From positions 72,983 through 136,982 of the forward strand of contig CALNZC010000091.1 in NCBI GenBank assembly GCA_942490895.1: a DNA stretch of 64,000 nt, written 5' to 3'. A program made the translations under genes and the position numbers. Below are positions 10,093 through 18,802 of this stretch, one piece after another; positions within the stretch are counted from its first letter, which is position 1; each line of letters begins with the position of its first letter. The DNA comes from JAGNXB01 sp942490895 (GTDB lineage Bacteria; Bacteroidota; Bacteroidia; Chitinophagales; Saprospiraceae). The notes beneath the pieces are model-generated. The model had not been told where the DNA came from, did not search any database, and saw nothing but the letters and a program-made list of their open reading frames with translations.

Positions 10093-10957
10093 CCGCCTGA
10101 AATCCTGGTTGAATGCATTTCTGCATTTTATCAGTTCAGCCTTGTTCATCAACAACCTGATCGCCCTGATTGGCGCTTCTTTGTTCTTGATCCTATTCGT
10201 CTCCTGGTGGTTGCGCTGTTATACCCATCACGGACAAAAGTTGAACATCAAGAATTATGTCGGCATTCTGCATCAAGAGGCCGCAGAAGATGCCGAAGAT
10301 CACAGCTTTGAATTGATCGTTGAAGACAGCTTGTTCATCGTCGGTAAACCCGGAGGGATCATCCTGGCCCAGAATCCTGTGGCCGGTTCGAAAGTCAAGG
10401 AAGAACGTAAGATCTATGTCACCATCACCAAACAGCAGGCGGATGAGATTCCGTTCGCCAGCCTGCCCATGATGTATGGGAAAGAGATCAATATGATCCG
10501 GAAGATCCTCAAGCAACAGTATCAGATCAACTGTGAAATTCAGAGTGAACGATATGATTCGGGTCCACCCAATGTGATTCTGGAAGTCATCTATAATGGA
10601 GAGACCCTGGTGAATGCCCGTAAGAAGAATCCCAAAAATATCATGGTCAGCAAGGGTTCGGCGATACAGGTGATCATTTCCAAAGATGTCAGCGAATCTG
10701 TGCAGATGCCCGACCTCACCTGCCAACCACTGACCGAAGCCGATTTCCTATTGAATGCCAACCGGCTTGTTTTGGGTGACTTGCACCTGGATGAAACCGT
10801 GACCAATCGTTTTTCGGCATTTGTCATTCGGCAAGACCCACCGTACGAGCCTGGAAAGATTCTGACCAAGGGGGATACCATCTCCATCTGGCTGACCCAG
10901 GCCAAACCAGCCCGATGCCCGGAAACCTTTCCTGGTAGCAACCTGAATGAAGAGTAA
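10064..10957 (+). CDS. PASTA-domain membrane protein
   Basis: I choose the ATG at 10064, which overlaps the ligase gene by 29 bases; a TTG at 10049 is also in frame. About 25 cytoplasmic residues are followed by one hydrophobic segment (about 28-46). Three PASTA-like repeats follow outside the membrane, recognisable by glycine/proline-rich ends such as ILAQNPVAGSKV and IRQDPPYEPGKIL. PASTA domains bind uncrosslinked peptidoglycan or muropeptides in other bacteria. Translational overlap with a D-Ala-D-Ala ligase fits a role in the cell wall. In other Bacteroidota a ddl, a PASTA protein and a pseudouridine synthase often cluster; the last is missing here. Confidence 0.8.
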   Translation: MSEPRANLSNRLKSWLNAFLHFISSALFINNLIALIGASLFLILFVSWWLRCYTHHGQKLNIKNYVGILHQEAAEDAEDHSFELIVEDSLFIVGKPGGIILAQNPVAGSKVKEERKIYVTITKQQADEIPFASLPMMYGKEINMIRKILKQQYQINCEIQSERYDSGPPNVILEVIYNGETLVNARKKNPKNIMVSKGSAIQVIISKDVSESVQMPDLTCQPLTEADFLLNANRLVLGDLHLDETVTNRFSAFVIRQDPPYEPGKILTKGDTISIWLTQAKPARCPETFPGSNLNEE

Positions 10958-11007
10958 GAAGCAACATCTCTAACTGGTTTACGTTCCAATCTGTGAAATA
11001 TTCCCCT

Positions 11008-13497
11008 ATGTCCTCTCCGGTACTGTACTTGCGTTCTCTCCTACTTCTTTCCTGTCTGTTTGTGCTGAGTGCAGTTTCTGCTCAGATCGAAGAGATCCCG
11101 CTGTCCGGCAATCCGGAGGTCGCACGTGCCTTTGAAGGACAGAAAGGACAGATGCCCTCACCTTCGTACGCTCAGCAACGGGGGAACAGAGGAACGGAAT
11201 ACTGCGTCGCATCTGGTGATGTTATCAGTCTATGTGTCGATACGATCGGCATCGGCCCTGATGCAACTGTGACTATTGTAGATTGTGGGACCCTCTCCTT
11301 CGGTACCGTGACCCAGGATAGTGGGTGTATCAAGTACATCGCCAATACCGGGGTCATCGTCGGCTCAGATGATGTTTGTCTGGAAGTATGTGACAGCGCC
11401 GGCGATTGTTCGACCACTACATTTACCGTTTCCATTCATCGCCCCTTGCTGTACGAAACAGCTGGACTGATCGTGATGGATATCGAAGATAATAAGGAGA
11501 TCTGCTTGACCCCGGATCCCAATCTGGGGACACCCGTGTATTCCCTGGTGGGCAACGTAACCCGCCAAACAGGGTCAGTGATCACCCTCAACAATTGTTT
11601 TCGATACGAGTCCAGCCGGTTTGCCGGCCTGGACCAGGTGGTTTATCAGGCTCGATATTCCGAGTGTATTCGCGATACGTTCATCCATCCCTTTCGCATT
11701 GTGGGCGATACTATCGGCCTCCCGTTCTTTGATGATTTCTCCTATGCAGGACCTTACCCGGACCCGACAAAGTGGTTGGACAACAAAGCCTTCGTCAATG
11801 ATCGAATGGCTTATCAACCGCCCTCCATCGGCGTAGCGACACTGGATGGTATTGATGAACGTGGCAAACCTTATCCCATCGACTCCATTTATCGCGATTA
11901 CCTGACCTCGGCCTATTTTGATCTTTCCGGGTATACCGTGAATGACAATATCCTGTTCAGCTTTTGGGCCCAGCCCAAGGGCCTGGGCTTCCGCCCCGAA
12001 ACCAAAGACTCCCTGATCATCGAATTTAAAGATGTGAATGGTGTGTGGCAGGTAGCCGAGGAGATTACAGGTTATCTGGCCTTTGTACCCTCCGACAGTC
12101 TGGCTCCCTTTGTCTACAGGGCGTATGGCATTGGTGAGCCCGAATACCTCTACAACGGCTTCCAGTTCCGGTTTCGCAACCGATCAGACCTGACCGGAGC
12201 CCTGGACCTCTGGCATATCGACTATGTCCGAATGGATAAAAACCTGACCAAGGAAAATGAGGACATTGCCTTTACGTCCAGACCAAACCCCCTGTTAAAA
12301 ACATATACCGCCATGCCCTGGGGGCACTTCCTCCAGGACCCTAACCAGTGGCTCCTGCCCCAATTGGAGATCGGCCTGTTCAATCATTTTACCGTCGTCG
12401 AATCGGCAAACCCCAGTGAGGTCAAAATAACGGACCGACTCAGCGCACAAACTCTGGTCAGCAATATCACCCTTCTGGAATTACCACCGATCGCACCAGT
12501 CAACCAGCGTGACCTTACACCAGGCCGTCACAGCTTCGTCAATACATTGAATGCTCCCAATCTGATCTCTGACCTTCAGGGATTTCCATTCCCCGGGCCA
12601 GGTGTCGATCTGGATCTGGTTTATCGGTTCGAGCAGGATCAGGAACAAAATGCCGGAGAGCCTGTGGCCCTCCGCAATAACGAGGTCCATCACGCTACGA
12701 ATCTGACCAATTATTTTGCCTACGATGACGGTTCTGCAGAGAGCGCTATCGTCGCCACGAAAACGGGCACTCAGGTCGCCGTCAAATATGAAGCTACTGT
12801 AGCGGATACGCTGCGTGCTATTCAATTCCATTTTCCACGGTACAATGTCGATGCCACCAGCCAGTATTTCAACTTGCGGATCTGGACTGGCAGCTTAACC
12901 AACACTCCGATCTACGAAGATTTTTTCCTGAAGCCGTTTTATCCGGATCTCGTTTTTGCAGATTCCCTGCAGGCGTTTACCACCTATGTCTTGTATGATG
13001 AAGATGGCAATGCCGTCGGGATCCCTATTCCCGAGGGGCCTTTTTTTGTAGGCTGGCAGCAAGGCAGCAATGTCGACAATTCCATTCCGGTCGGCTATGA
13101 CAAGAACAATCCTGCAGGCTCACAACATGCCTGGTTGAATACCTCCGGCACCTGGGTTCCCTTTCCAATCTCCTTGCAAGGAGCCTTAATGATCCGTCCG
13201 GTGGTGGGCAATCAGACACCAACAAATACCCCTGATCTGGCTGATGTGGAGCATCCACTGGAAGCATCTCTCAAGATTTACCCGAACCCGAGTCAGGGCA
13301 TGATCTGGCTGGATGCCGGTATTCCATCTGGTCAATGGACCATTCAGGTAGTGGATATGTTAGGTCGCCATGTGGTGAGTTTCCCCTGGAGTGCAATGGT
13401 CGATCTGGATCAACTTCCTTCCGGCTGGTATGCCCTGTTGATCCGCGATGAAAATGGTCTACCAATTGCACGTCGTCAGGTGATCATGCAGGATTAA
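11008..13497 (+). CDS. Large secreted protein with type A T9SS sorting domain
   Basis: About 829 residues. An in-frame GTG at 10993 is possible, but the ATG at 11008 places the signal peptide (LLLLSCLFVLSAVSA) in the normal position. The first 150 mature residues are cysteine-containing, Ig-like beta repeats. A large middle region follows with LPFFDDFSYAGPYPDP, a segment common in Bacteroidota surface proteins. The C terminus is a T9SS sorting domain (IYPNPSQG, then LPSGWYALLI and a basic tail). I do not recognise an enzymatic domain. It starts 50 bases after the PASTA gene, so it may be cotranscribed. It ends facing the SPOR gene. Confidence 0.8.
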   Translation: MSSPVLYLRSLLLLSCLFVLSAVSAQIEEIPLSGNPEVARAFEGQKGQMPSPSYAQQRGNRGTEYCVASGDVISLCVDTIGIGPDATVTIVDCGTLSFGTVTQDSGCIKYIANTGVIVGSDDVCLEVCDSAGDCSTTTFTVSIHRPLLYETAGLIVMDIEDNKEICLTPDPNLGTPVYSLVGNVTRQTGSVITLNNCFRYESSRFAGLDQVVYQARYSECIRDTFIHPFRIVGDTIGLPFFDDFSYAGPYPDPTKWLDNKAFVNDRMAYQPPSIGVATLDGIDERGKPYPIDSIYRDYLTSAYFDLSGYTVNDNILFSFWAQPKGLGFRPETKDSLIIEFKDVNGVWQVAEEITGYLAFVPSDSLAPFVYRAYGIGEPEYLYNGFQFRFRNRSDLTGALDLWHIDYVRMDKNLTKENEDIAFTSRPNPLLKTYTAMPWGHFLQDPNQWLLPQLEIGLFNHFTVVESANPSEVKITDRLSAQTLVSNITLLELPPIAPVNQRDLTPGRHSFVNTLNAPNLISDLQGFPFPGPGVDLDLVYRFEQDQEQNAGEPVALRNNEVHHATNLTNYFAYDDGSAESAIVATKTGTQVAVKYEATVADTLRAIQFHFPRYNVDATSQYFNLRIWTGSLTNTPIYEDFFLKPFYPDLVFADSLQAFTTYVLYDEDGNAVGIPIPEGPFFVGWQQGSNVDNSIPVGYDKNNPAGSQHAWLNTSGTWVPFPISLQGALMIRPVVGNQTPTNTPDLADVEHPLEASLKIYPNPSQGMIWLDAGIPSGQWTIQVVDMLGRHVVSFPWSAMVDLDQLPSGWYALLIRDENGLPIARRQVIMQD

Positions 13498-13521
13498 TCC
13501 CGGCTCCCTTTATTGATTACA

Positions 13522-14004
13522 CTACGTTCGAGGCTCCTTTCGGATCTTGTGTACGTAGGATTCCAACTCATGCCGTTTAGCGAGTGTGTGGACATGCTGT
13601 TCAGCGGCCGAAAATTCGCGGTACGCTCCGACACCGACGGCATAGATTTCCCTTTTGCCTTTGAAGAAGAGGATTTCCGCTTCCTGAAATCCAAGTCTCT
13701 TAATTCTTTGAAGATGCTTTTTTGCCCGTGACTTCGAATCAAAACTGCCTGCCAGAACCAGGTAGGGTCCGTCTACATCGGGATGCCCCGGATCATTTGT
13801 AAACAAGGTTTTGAATAAGTTACTGGTGGTGTCCGATAGCGAGAATTGGGGCTCCATAGCCAGGGCTTCCGCTTCGGAGAATTGGTGGGCTTCGTCATTC
13901 CATTGCTGGATCTGCTCCATCCCCAGGTAAAACAGGTGGGATGTGGCGAAAAATCCGACTACAACGGCGACAAGAATGAAAACAGTGCGATATCGGGAAG
14001 TCAT
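13522..14004 (-). CDS. SPOR-domain membrane protein
   Basis: The start is placed at the internal ATG at 14004 (MTSRYRTVFILVAVVVGFF), because the hydrophobic segment then begins a few residues in; longer starts exist to 14049. One membrane anchor (about residues 8-27) and a short linker precede a SPOR-like domain (about 85-150; GPYLVLAGSF and YAVGVGAYREFSAAEQ). SPOR domains bind denuded glycan strands at division septa. The 160-residue size and N-terminal anchor fit small FtsN-like or DamX-like proteins. It converges with the previous gene without a visible terminator. Confidence 0.8.
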   Translation of the reverse strand: MTSRYRTVFILVAVVVGFFATSHLFYLGMEQIQQWNDEAHQFSEAEALAMEPQFSLSDTTSNLFKTLFTNDPGHPDVDGPYLVLAGSFDSKSRAKKHLQRIKRLGFQEAEILFFKGKREIYAVGVGAYREFSAAEQHVHTLAKRHELESYVHKIRKEPRT

Positions 14005-14099
14005 GGGATGGGAATCTGGAAAAGGAGATAACGGCGTAACGCCGGCCAACGATATAAACGTTCCTCAATTCACTCAAAAAAGTCTGCCGACTCTTTCAA

Positions 14100-14636
14100 T
14101 CAAAAGGAATTTTTCCACATCATCGACTCCACCGGCTTATCCGTACGCGCATTATACTTTGCTGACGGCTTGTGGTTGTACAGATTCTCGATCTCTCCAT
14201 CCACCGCAAAGTAGATCAATTGCCCGATCGGCATACCGGCATACACCCGGACAGGTAGGGTGCATGAGATCTCCAGGGTCCAGGTATTACAAAAGCCGAC
14301 ATCTCCCTTCCCTGCAGTGGCATGGATATCGATACCCAGACGGCCGACACTGGATTTTCCTTCCAGAAAGGGCACTGCTGAATGAGACTCTGTGTATTCT
14401 TCTGTCACCCCGAGATACAATTGACCCGGCTGCAGGACAATTCCCTCTTCCGGGATCTCCAGATATTCGATTTCATTGTGCTTTCGTGCGTCAAGGACGG
14501 GATCCTTGTACACGGCAAGCCAGCGTCCCAGATGAACATCATAACTGTTTGTCCCCAGATGCTGACGATGAAAAGGTTCGATGAGAATCTCACCGCTTGC
14601 AATAGCGGCCAGGATCTTGATATCAGAAAGGATCAT
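14100..14636 (-). CDS. dcd: dCTP deaminase
   Basis: The 178-residue product converts dCTP to dUTP plus ammonia, the main route to dUMP for thymidylate synthesis in many bacteria. The family segment GKSSVGRLGIDIHATAGKGD is at residues 93-112 and the catalytic glutamate is probably E122 in WTLEI. Length is normal for the family. Start MILSDIKIL is typical. A TACCTTTA box lies about 20 bases upstream on the same strand. Downstream on this strand, 95 bases on, is the SPOR gene. Confidence 0.93.
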   Translation of the reverse strand: MILSDIKILAAIASGEILIEPFHRQHLGTNSYDVHLGRWLAVYKDPVLDARKHNEIEYLEIPEEGIVLQPGQLYLGVTEEYTESHSAVPFLEGKSSVGRLGIDIHATAGKGDVGFCNTWTLEISCTLPVRVYAGMPIGQLIYFAVDGEIENLYNHKPSAKYNARTDKPVESMMWKNSF

Positions 14637-14656
14637 ACACGGATAGAATTGGGGCG

Positions 14657-14664
14657 TAAAGGTA
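14657..14664 (-). promoter_or_regulatory. Probable -7 box for dcd
   Basis: Read on the minus strand this is TACCTTTA, one base off the Bacteroidota -7 consensus TAnnTTTG and about 20 bases before the dcd start codon. No clear -33 element was found. Confidence 0.35.
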
Positions 14665-14740
14665 CTTTTCGAGGGGCAATACCGAAGGCTTCGGTCAACT
14701 GTTTCTCAAATTGACTGTACAAATCATAGAGTTTCAAAGT

Positions 14741-14970
14741 CTCATCATCTCAAAGTCTTGCTCTCACCACTCAGGCTCTCAGACATTGTAGCGGTGAATT
14801 TGACTTCTTAATGGAGCACCTAGGCAATTCTGAAGTGAAACGTAGTGCAACAGGAAATCCAAGGTTTCTCGCAAAGGCGCAAGGGCGCGGAAAGATTTAA
14901 GGCGCAAAGTGATTCTGGTTGGCTGATTCGCCCCGTCATCTCAAAGTCTTGCTTTTACCACTGAGTCACT
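14741..14970. repeat. Degenerate copy of the 220-bp repeat
   Basis: This stretch carries the same landmarks as the three clear copies that follow: TCTCAAAGTCTTGCT, a CTCAG followed by ATTGTAGCGGTGAA, and a central TTCTGAAG. It is strongly diverged and also contains a GCAAAGGCGCAAGGGCGCGG segment. It is probably the oldest unit of the array. Confidence 0.5.
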
Positions 14971-15630
14971 CAGAGGCAATATTGTGGTGAACTGCAAATT
15001 CTGCCAGAGAGATTGATGGAGTTCTGAAGTTGCGGGGGTAGTACACTAAGAGATCCAGGGTTCCTCTGCGCCCTTAAAGAATGACTATTGGAAAATGTAT
15101 TCTAAACGTTTATACAGAATGCCCATCAGATGGACTTCTTCCCTTTGCGACATCGCGCCTCTGCGTGCACCTTTTCTCACCTCGAGTACTCAGAAGCAAT
15201 ATTGCGGTGAACGACAAATTCTGCTAGAGAGATTGATGGAGTTCTGAAGTTGCGGGGGTAGTACACTAAGAGATCCATGGTTTCTCTGCGTCCTTAAACA
15301 ATGACCAATCGAAAATGATTTCGATAATTTTATTCAGAATGCCCTTCAGATAGCCTTCTTCCCTTTGCGACACAGCGCCTCTGCGTGCACCTTTTCTCAC
15401 CTCGAGTACTCAGAAGCAATATTGCGGTGAACTGCAAATTCTGCTAGAGAGATTGATCGATTTCTGAAGTTGCGGGGGTAGTACACTAAGAGATCCAGGG
15501 TTTCTCTGCGAGCTCTCATCTTGATACATCGAGAAGTAGGGAACCAAGTGTTATAGGATTTTTCTAACCTATGGACAGAATTCCTTTGCGATTTGGCGCC
15601 TTTGCGTGCACTATTTCTGGCAAAGGTGCT
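14971..15630. repeat. Three tandem copies of a 220-bp intergenic repeat
   Basis: Copies begin at 14971, 15191 and 15411, each with CAGARGCAATATTG. The exact 220-base spacing is shared by all landmarks: AGAGAGATTGATSGA, TTGCGGGGGTAGTACACTAA, a TTCCCTTTGCGACA segment and CTCTGCGTGCACCTTTTCTC. The first two copies are well conserved; the third decays after about 100 bases. Small open frames inside (for example on the minus strand at 15397-15711) are repeat artefacts. I see no protein or transposase. Confidence 0.9.
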
Positions 15631-15848
15631 GGAAGGTCGAGGCGCAAACCCTGCGGGTTCGTTGTATGGTTTCTCAATAAATTTGCATAAATCACAGTGG
15701 GACACTGGCATTTAAAATGATTAAATCCTAAATTGACCCTGCAATGATGATCACATATCCATATAGCGTTTGTTATACCTATTGGCTCCAGGGGGAAGTC
15801 CGGAGGTCGAATATGCGATAAGGAGATCATCAGCGCATTAGACATTTT

Positions 15849-15880
15849 GCCCGGCTTCTAACGAATCCGGGCTTTTTTTA
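15849..15880 (+). terminator. Terminator-like hairpin with no gene before it
   Basis: GCCCGG and CCGGGC (15849-15854 and 15867-15872) form a stem with a 12-base loop followed by TTTTTTT. No coding gene on this strand lies within 1.2 kb upstream. It may end a small RNA from about 15,720-15,880 or guard the next gene from read-through. Confidence 0.6.
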
Positions 15881-15896
15881 TGCCCATGCTCAAGCA

Positions 15897-16625
15897 ATGA
15901 AACAAACATTCAATCAGTACACAGCCCAGGATCATCAAACCTGGAACAGGCTGTTCTCACGACAGACAAGCAATCTTCAGGACAAGGCTTGCTCCAACTA
16001 TCTGGAATGCCTGGCAACCCTCTCGCCAGATTTGGACGCTCACCGCATCCCGCAATTCACCAACCTGGAAAACCGTTTGGCGAAGGAGACAGGGTGGGCG
16101 ATCGAAGTGGTCCCGGGTTTGATCCCTGTGGGAGAGTTCTTCGAGCTGTTGTCCCGAAGGCGGTTTTGTTCGTCCACCTGGATCCGCAGCCCCAGACAGC
16201 TGGATTATCTGGAAGAGCCGGACATGTTTCATGACATCTATGGTCATGTGCCTTTATTGATCCATCCGGAATATGCGCGATTCATGGAACGATTCGGTCA
16301 GATTGGGAAAACCTTTGCAGGGAACCCAGAAGCCGAAATACAGCTTGAACGCCTCTATTGGTTTACCATAGAATTCGGACTTATCCTGGAAAACCAACAG
16401 CCCCGAATCCTGGGAGCGGGCATCCTGTCCAGCTATGGCGAAAGCAAGCAGATCTTCGACAGCCCGATTGAGATTCGCCCCTTCGATATCGACGAAGTGT
16501 TGAACCACGCCTTTCGGAAAGAGGTGATGCAGACGACCTACTATGCCCTTCAATCCATCGATCAACTGGCAGAAAGCCTGGACCGGGTGGAGCGGCAATT
16601 AACGCGGGTCTGTGCAACAGTATGA
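15897..16625 (+). CDS. phhA: Phenylalanine 4-monooxygenase (aromatic amino acid hydroxylase)
   Basis: The 242-residue product has the catalytic core of the pterin-dependent aromatic amino acid hydroxylases without a regulatory domain, the usual bacterial form. The iron ligands are visible: H112 and H117 in MFHDIYGHVP and E159 in WFTIEFGL. It should convert phenylalanine to tyrosine with tetrahydrobiopterin or a related pterin and oxygen. The start ATG lies 17 bases after the hairpin's T run. It converges with the WD40 gene, leaving only 6 bases between the two stop codons. Confidence 0.92.
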   Translation: MKQTFNQYTAQDHQTWNRLFSRQTSNLQDKACSNYLECLATLSPDLDAHRIPQFTNLENRLAKETGWAIEVVPGLIPVGEFFELLSRRRFCSSTWIRSPRQLDYLEEPDMFHDIYGHVPLLIHPEYARFMERFGQIGKTFAGNPEAEIQLERLYWFTIEFGLILENQQPRILGAGILSSYGESKQIFDSPIEIRPFDIDEVLNHAFRKEVMQTTYYALQSIDQLAESLDRVERQLTRVCATV

Positions 16626-16631
16626 GGGAGA

Positions 16632-17549
16632 TTATTCAGGTTCCCAGATGCAAACGGTCCGGTCATCCGATCCTGAGATCAGCAGATTCTGAACCGGCGA
16701 CCAATATAAGGCATTGACCGAATGGCGATGGCCCTGATCCCGGACAGTATCCAGAGATTGGACCAGTTCGCCAGTAGCGGCATCCCACAACCGAATGCGC
16801 TTATCCCGACTGGCCGTCGCGAGGACTGTACCCTCTGGTGACAGGGCCAGAGCATTGATGGTATACAGATGCGCTGCCTCTGGAAGAGCTGGCAAGGGGT
16901 TGCCCTGTTCATCCCACCGCCGCAACCAGGCATCCCGGCCTCCACTCCACAGTTGGTCTCCCGTCTGACTGAATTGCAGGGTAAAAACAGAGGGCAAATG
17001 TGCGTCCTGGATACGATGCAGGATGCTCATGCGCAATGGGTCGATATAGCAGATCGATCCATCACTACAGCCTGCTGCCAGCCATTCACCAGAAGGGTGG
17101 ACCGCGAGGCATCGGACAGCGGCCTGACTGATCTGAATGCTTTCATCCGTGCGGCGTTGGCCCGGGAGCCAACGAGTGATTAGTCCATCTCCACCGCCGC
17201 TGAAGACCATCCCCCGATCAGAAGAAAGTGCATAAGTGCCCTTTCGGTGATGTTGAATATGCCGGCTCGCTTCCGAATCCTGAAGATCGAGCCAATGGAC
17301 GCCACCGTTCATGTCTCCGGCCAAGACGATCTTCTCGTCTGGTAAGGCATGCAAAGCAAAAACATGTTGATCGGCTTTCGCGATCAGCCGGCCTGGATCC
17401 GGGTTGGCCAACTCCCAGGAAACAACCCATCCGTCACTTCCAGAAGAAAGCACAGTTTGGTCGTCCAACCCTGGAGATAACGCATACAGCGCTCCTTCAT
17501 GGCCTGTCAGCCGATGTCGGAGTTGATATCGAGGAAAACTTGCGGACAT
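16632..17549 (-). CDS. WD40-repeat protein
   Basis: About 305 residues from the ATG at 17549 (MSASFPRYQL); an in-frame extension to 17606 is possible. The protein consists of repeats of about 40 residues ending in WD-like dipeptides. Examples are SSGSDGWVVSWE, AAGCSDGSICYID, ATASRDKRIRLWDA and SGSDDRTVCIWEPE. They should form a seven-bladed propeller that holds protein partners. There is no signal peptide, so it is probably cytoplasmic. A minus-strand TATCTTTA box at 17565-17572 may be its -7 element. Confidence 0.85.
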   Translation of the reverse strand: MSASFPRYQLRHRLTGHEGALYALSPGLDDQTVLSSGSDGWVVSWELANPDPGRLIAKADQHVFALHALPDEKIVLAGDMNGGVHWLDLQDSEASRHIQHHRKGTYALSSDRGMVFSGGGDGLITRWLPGQRRTDESIQISQAAVRCLAVHPSGEWLAAGCSDGSICYIDPLRMSILHRIQDAHLPSVFTLQFSQTGDQLWSGGRDAWLRRWDEQGNPLPALPEAAHLYTINALALSPEGTVLATASRDKRIRLWDAATGELVQSLDTVRDQGHRHSVNALYWSPVQNLLISGSDDRTVCIWEPE

Positions 17550-17564
17550 AGGCGGGTATAACCA

Positions 17565-17572
17565 TAAAGATA
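17565..17572 (-). promoter_or_regulatory. Possible -7 box for the WD40 gene
   Basis: Reads TATCTTTA on the minus strand, one base off TAnnTTTG, about 16 bases before the chosen start codon. Confidence 0.3.
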
Positions 17573-17674
17573 GCCCCTTGGTTGACCGATCTGGAATAAC
17601 CATCATGGATGGAAGACACCGACCCGCAATGTGGATTTCGTCATGTGCAGAATTCTTCCTTTCTTCAACCCGTT

Positions 17675-18322
17675 ATGCCACTTCGTTTTGCCCGACAACT
17701 TCCCCATACTGCCCTACTCGGGGTATGGGCCATTGAAGAGACCCGATCCTGGTTCTCTGAACGGTTGGAGTTGGACTCGGATGAAAAAAACGAGGTCAAC
17801 CAACTCCCTGAAAGAAGTCGCCTGGACTGGATGGCCACTCGCTATCTGATTCATCTGTTTACGGGTTCTACTGAACGGGTAGCCGGTGCAAAAGATGTCT
17901 TCGGAAGGCCATTTCATCCGGGGACTGACTACCATCTGTCCCTTAGCCATACCAGGGGATATGCCGCTGCTATCCTCTCCCCTGTCGCCACGGGGATCGA
18001 TATTCAATGTTGGGATCATCGCATGCACCGGGTAGCCCACAAATTTGTCAATGAGGAGGAACAAGCCTGGATCGAAGGCCCGCATCTGGATGCCTATCAA
18101 CATGTCCTCTGGGGGGCCAAAGAATCCCTGTACAAAGCCCATGGCCGGCGCCAGCTCAACTTCCTGACCAATCTGCACTGTGAAGCATTCAGCTATCACG
18201 CCACCGGCGGGCAAACAGAAGCATTTATCAGCCTCCCCTCCGGAATGACCCGGATTTTCGATCTGTATTACCTGCCGACAAAAGAAACCATGCTGGTGTA
18301 TGTCATCGAGAAGGACGGCTGA
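17675..18322 (+). CDS. 4'-phosphopantetheinyl transferase (Sfp type)
   Basis: About 215 residues from the ATG at 17675 (MPLRFARQL); an in-frame ATG at 17609 would add 22 residues without family character. The two family motifs are present: GIDIQ (magnesium binding) and WGAKESLYKAHG (the W/FxxKExxxK signature). The enzyme moves phosphopantetheine from CoA to a serine of an acyl, aryl or peptidyl carrier protein. The length fits Sfp-type rather than AcpS-type enzymes. No carrier-protein or polyketide gene is nearby. Confidence 0.87.
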   Translation: MPLRFARQLPHTALLGVWAIEETRSWFSERLELDSDEKNEVNQLPERSRLDWMATRYLIHLFTGSTERVAGAKDVFGRPFHPGTDYHLSLSHTRGYAAAILSPVATGIDIQCWDHRMHRVAHKFVNEEEQAWIEGPHLDAYQHVLWGAKESLYKAHGRRQLNFLTNLHCEAFSYHATGGQTEAFISLPSGMTRIFDLYYLPTKETMLVYVIEKDG

Positions 18323-18355
18323 TCGCCTTCTTCATCAAGTCCATCACATTTCCGC

Positions 18356-18363
18356 TATTTTTG
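18356..18363 (+). promoter_or_regulatory. -7-like box abutting a start codon
   Basis: TATTTTTG matches TAnnTTTG exactly but ends only four bases before the ATG at 18368. If used, it would produce a leaderless transcript. No -33 element is obvious. Confidence 0.35.
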
Positions 18364-18367
18364 CACC

Positions 18368-18799
18368 ATGAATCGCATCCTCTTCCTTCTCCCTTTCCTC
18401 GGTCTGATCACTGCCTGTCAGCAGCCTGCCACTACCACCCCGCAAGAGGGCATTCTTCCTGTGGATTTTCAGGTCTTTTACGAGTTATTTCACAGGGATA
18501 GTACCTATCAGAAAGAACACATTTACTTCCCTCTGGAAGGGCTGCCTGATTATGCCGACAGCCTGACCATTGCTACAGGCAATTTTTATTGGGAGGCATC
18601 GGAATGGGTCATCCACCAGCAACAATTACTGACCGACCCTCAATTCACCAGAGAGGTGTCTATGTTTGGCGACTTCGTGGTTCGAGAACGGTTTATCCAC
18701 AAGGAGCGGCCACTGATCACGGAGCGTCGGTTCTCGAAAGAAGGGGATGAATGGTTTCTGATCTATTATGCCGGGCTGAACACCTTCCACAGATTGTAA
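18368..18799 (+). CDS. Small lipoprotein, DUF4348-like
   Basis: The 143-residue product has a lipoprotein signal peptide (LGLITAC, cysteine at about residue 17). The mature part contains FYELFHRDSTYQKEHIYFPL and ends FLIYYAGLNTFHRL. This resembles a Bacteroidota family I recall as DUF4348, whose function is unknown; the assignment is from memory. It is probably attached to the periplasmic face of a membrane. It starts 45 bases after the PPTase gene and converges with the epimerase, with 3 bases between them. Confidence 0.7.
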   Translation: MNRILFLLPFLGLITACQQPATTTPQEGILPVDFQVFYELFHRDSTYQKEHIYFPLEGLPDYADSLTIATGNFYWEASEWVIHQQQLLTDPQFTREVSMFGDFVVRERFIHKERPLITERRFSKEGDEWFLIYYAGLNTFHRL

Positions 18800-18802
18800 G
18801 GA

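Noticed and set aside
14971..15630. CRISPR array
   Set aside because: Units are 220 bases with no short repeat-spacer alternation and no cas genes nearby.
15397..15845. Minus-strand open frames near the 220-base array
   Set aside because: They lie in or beside the repeats, with no recognisable protein features.
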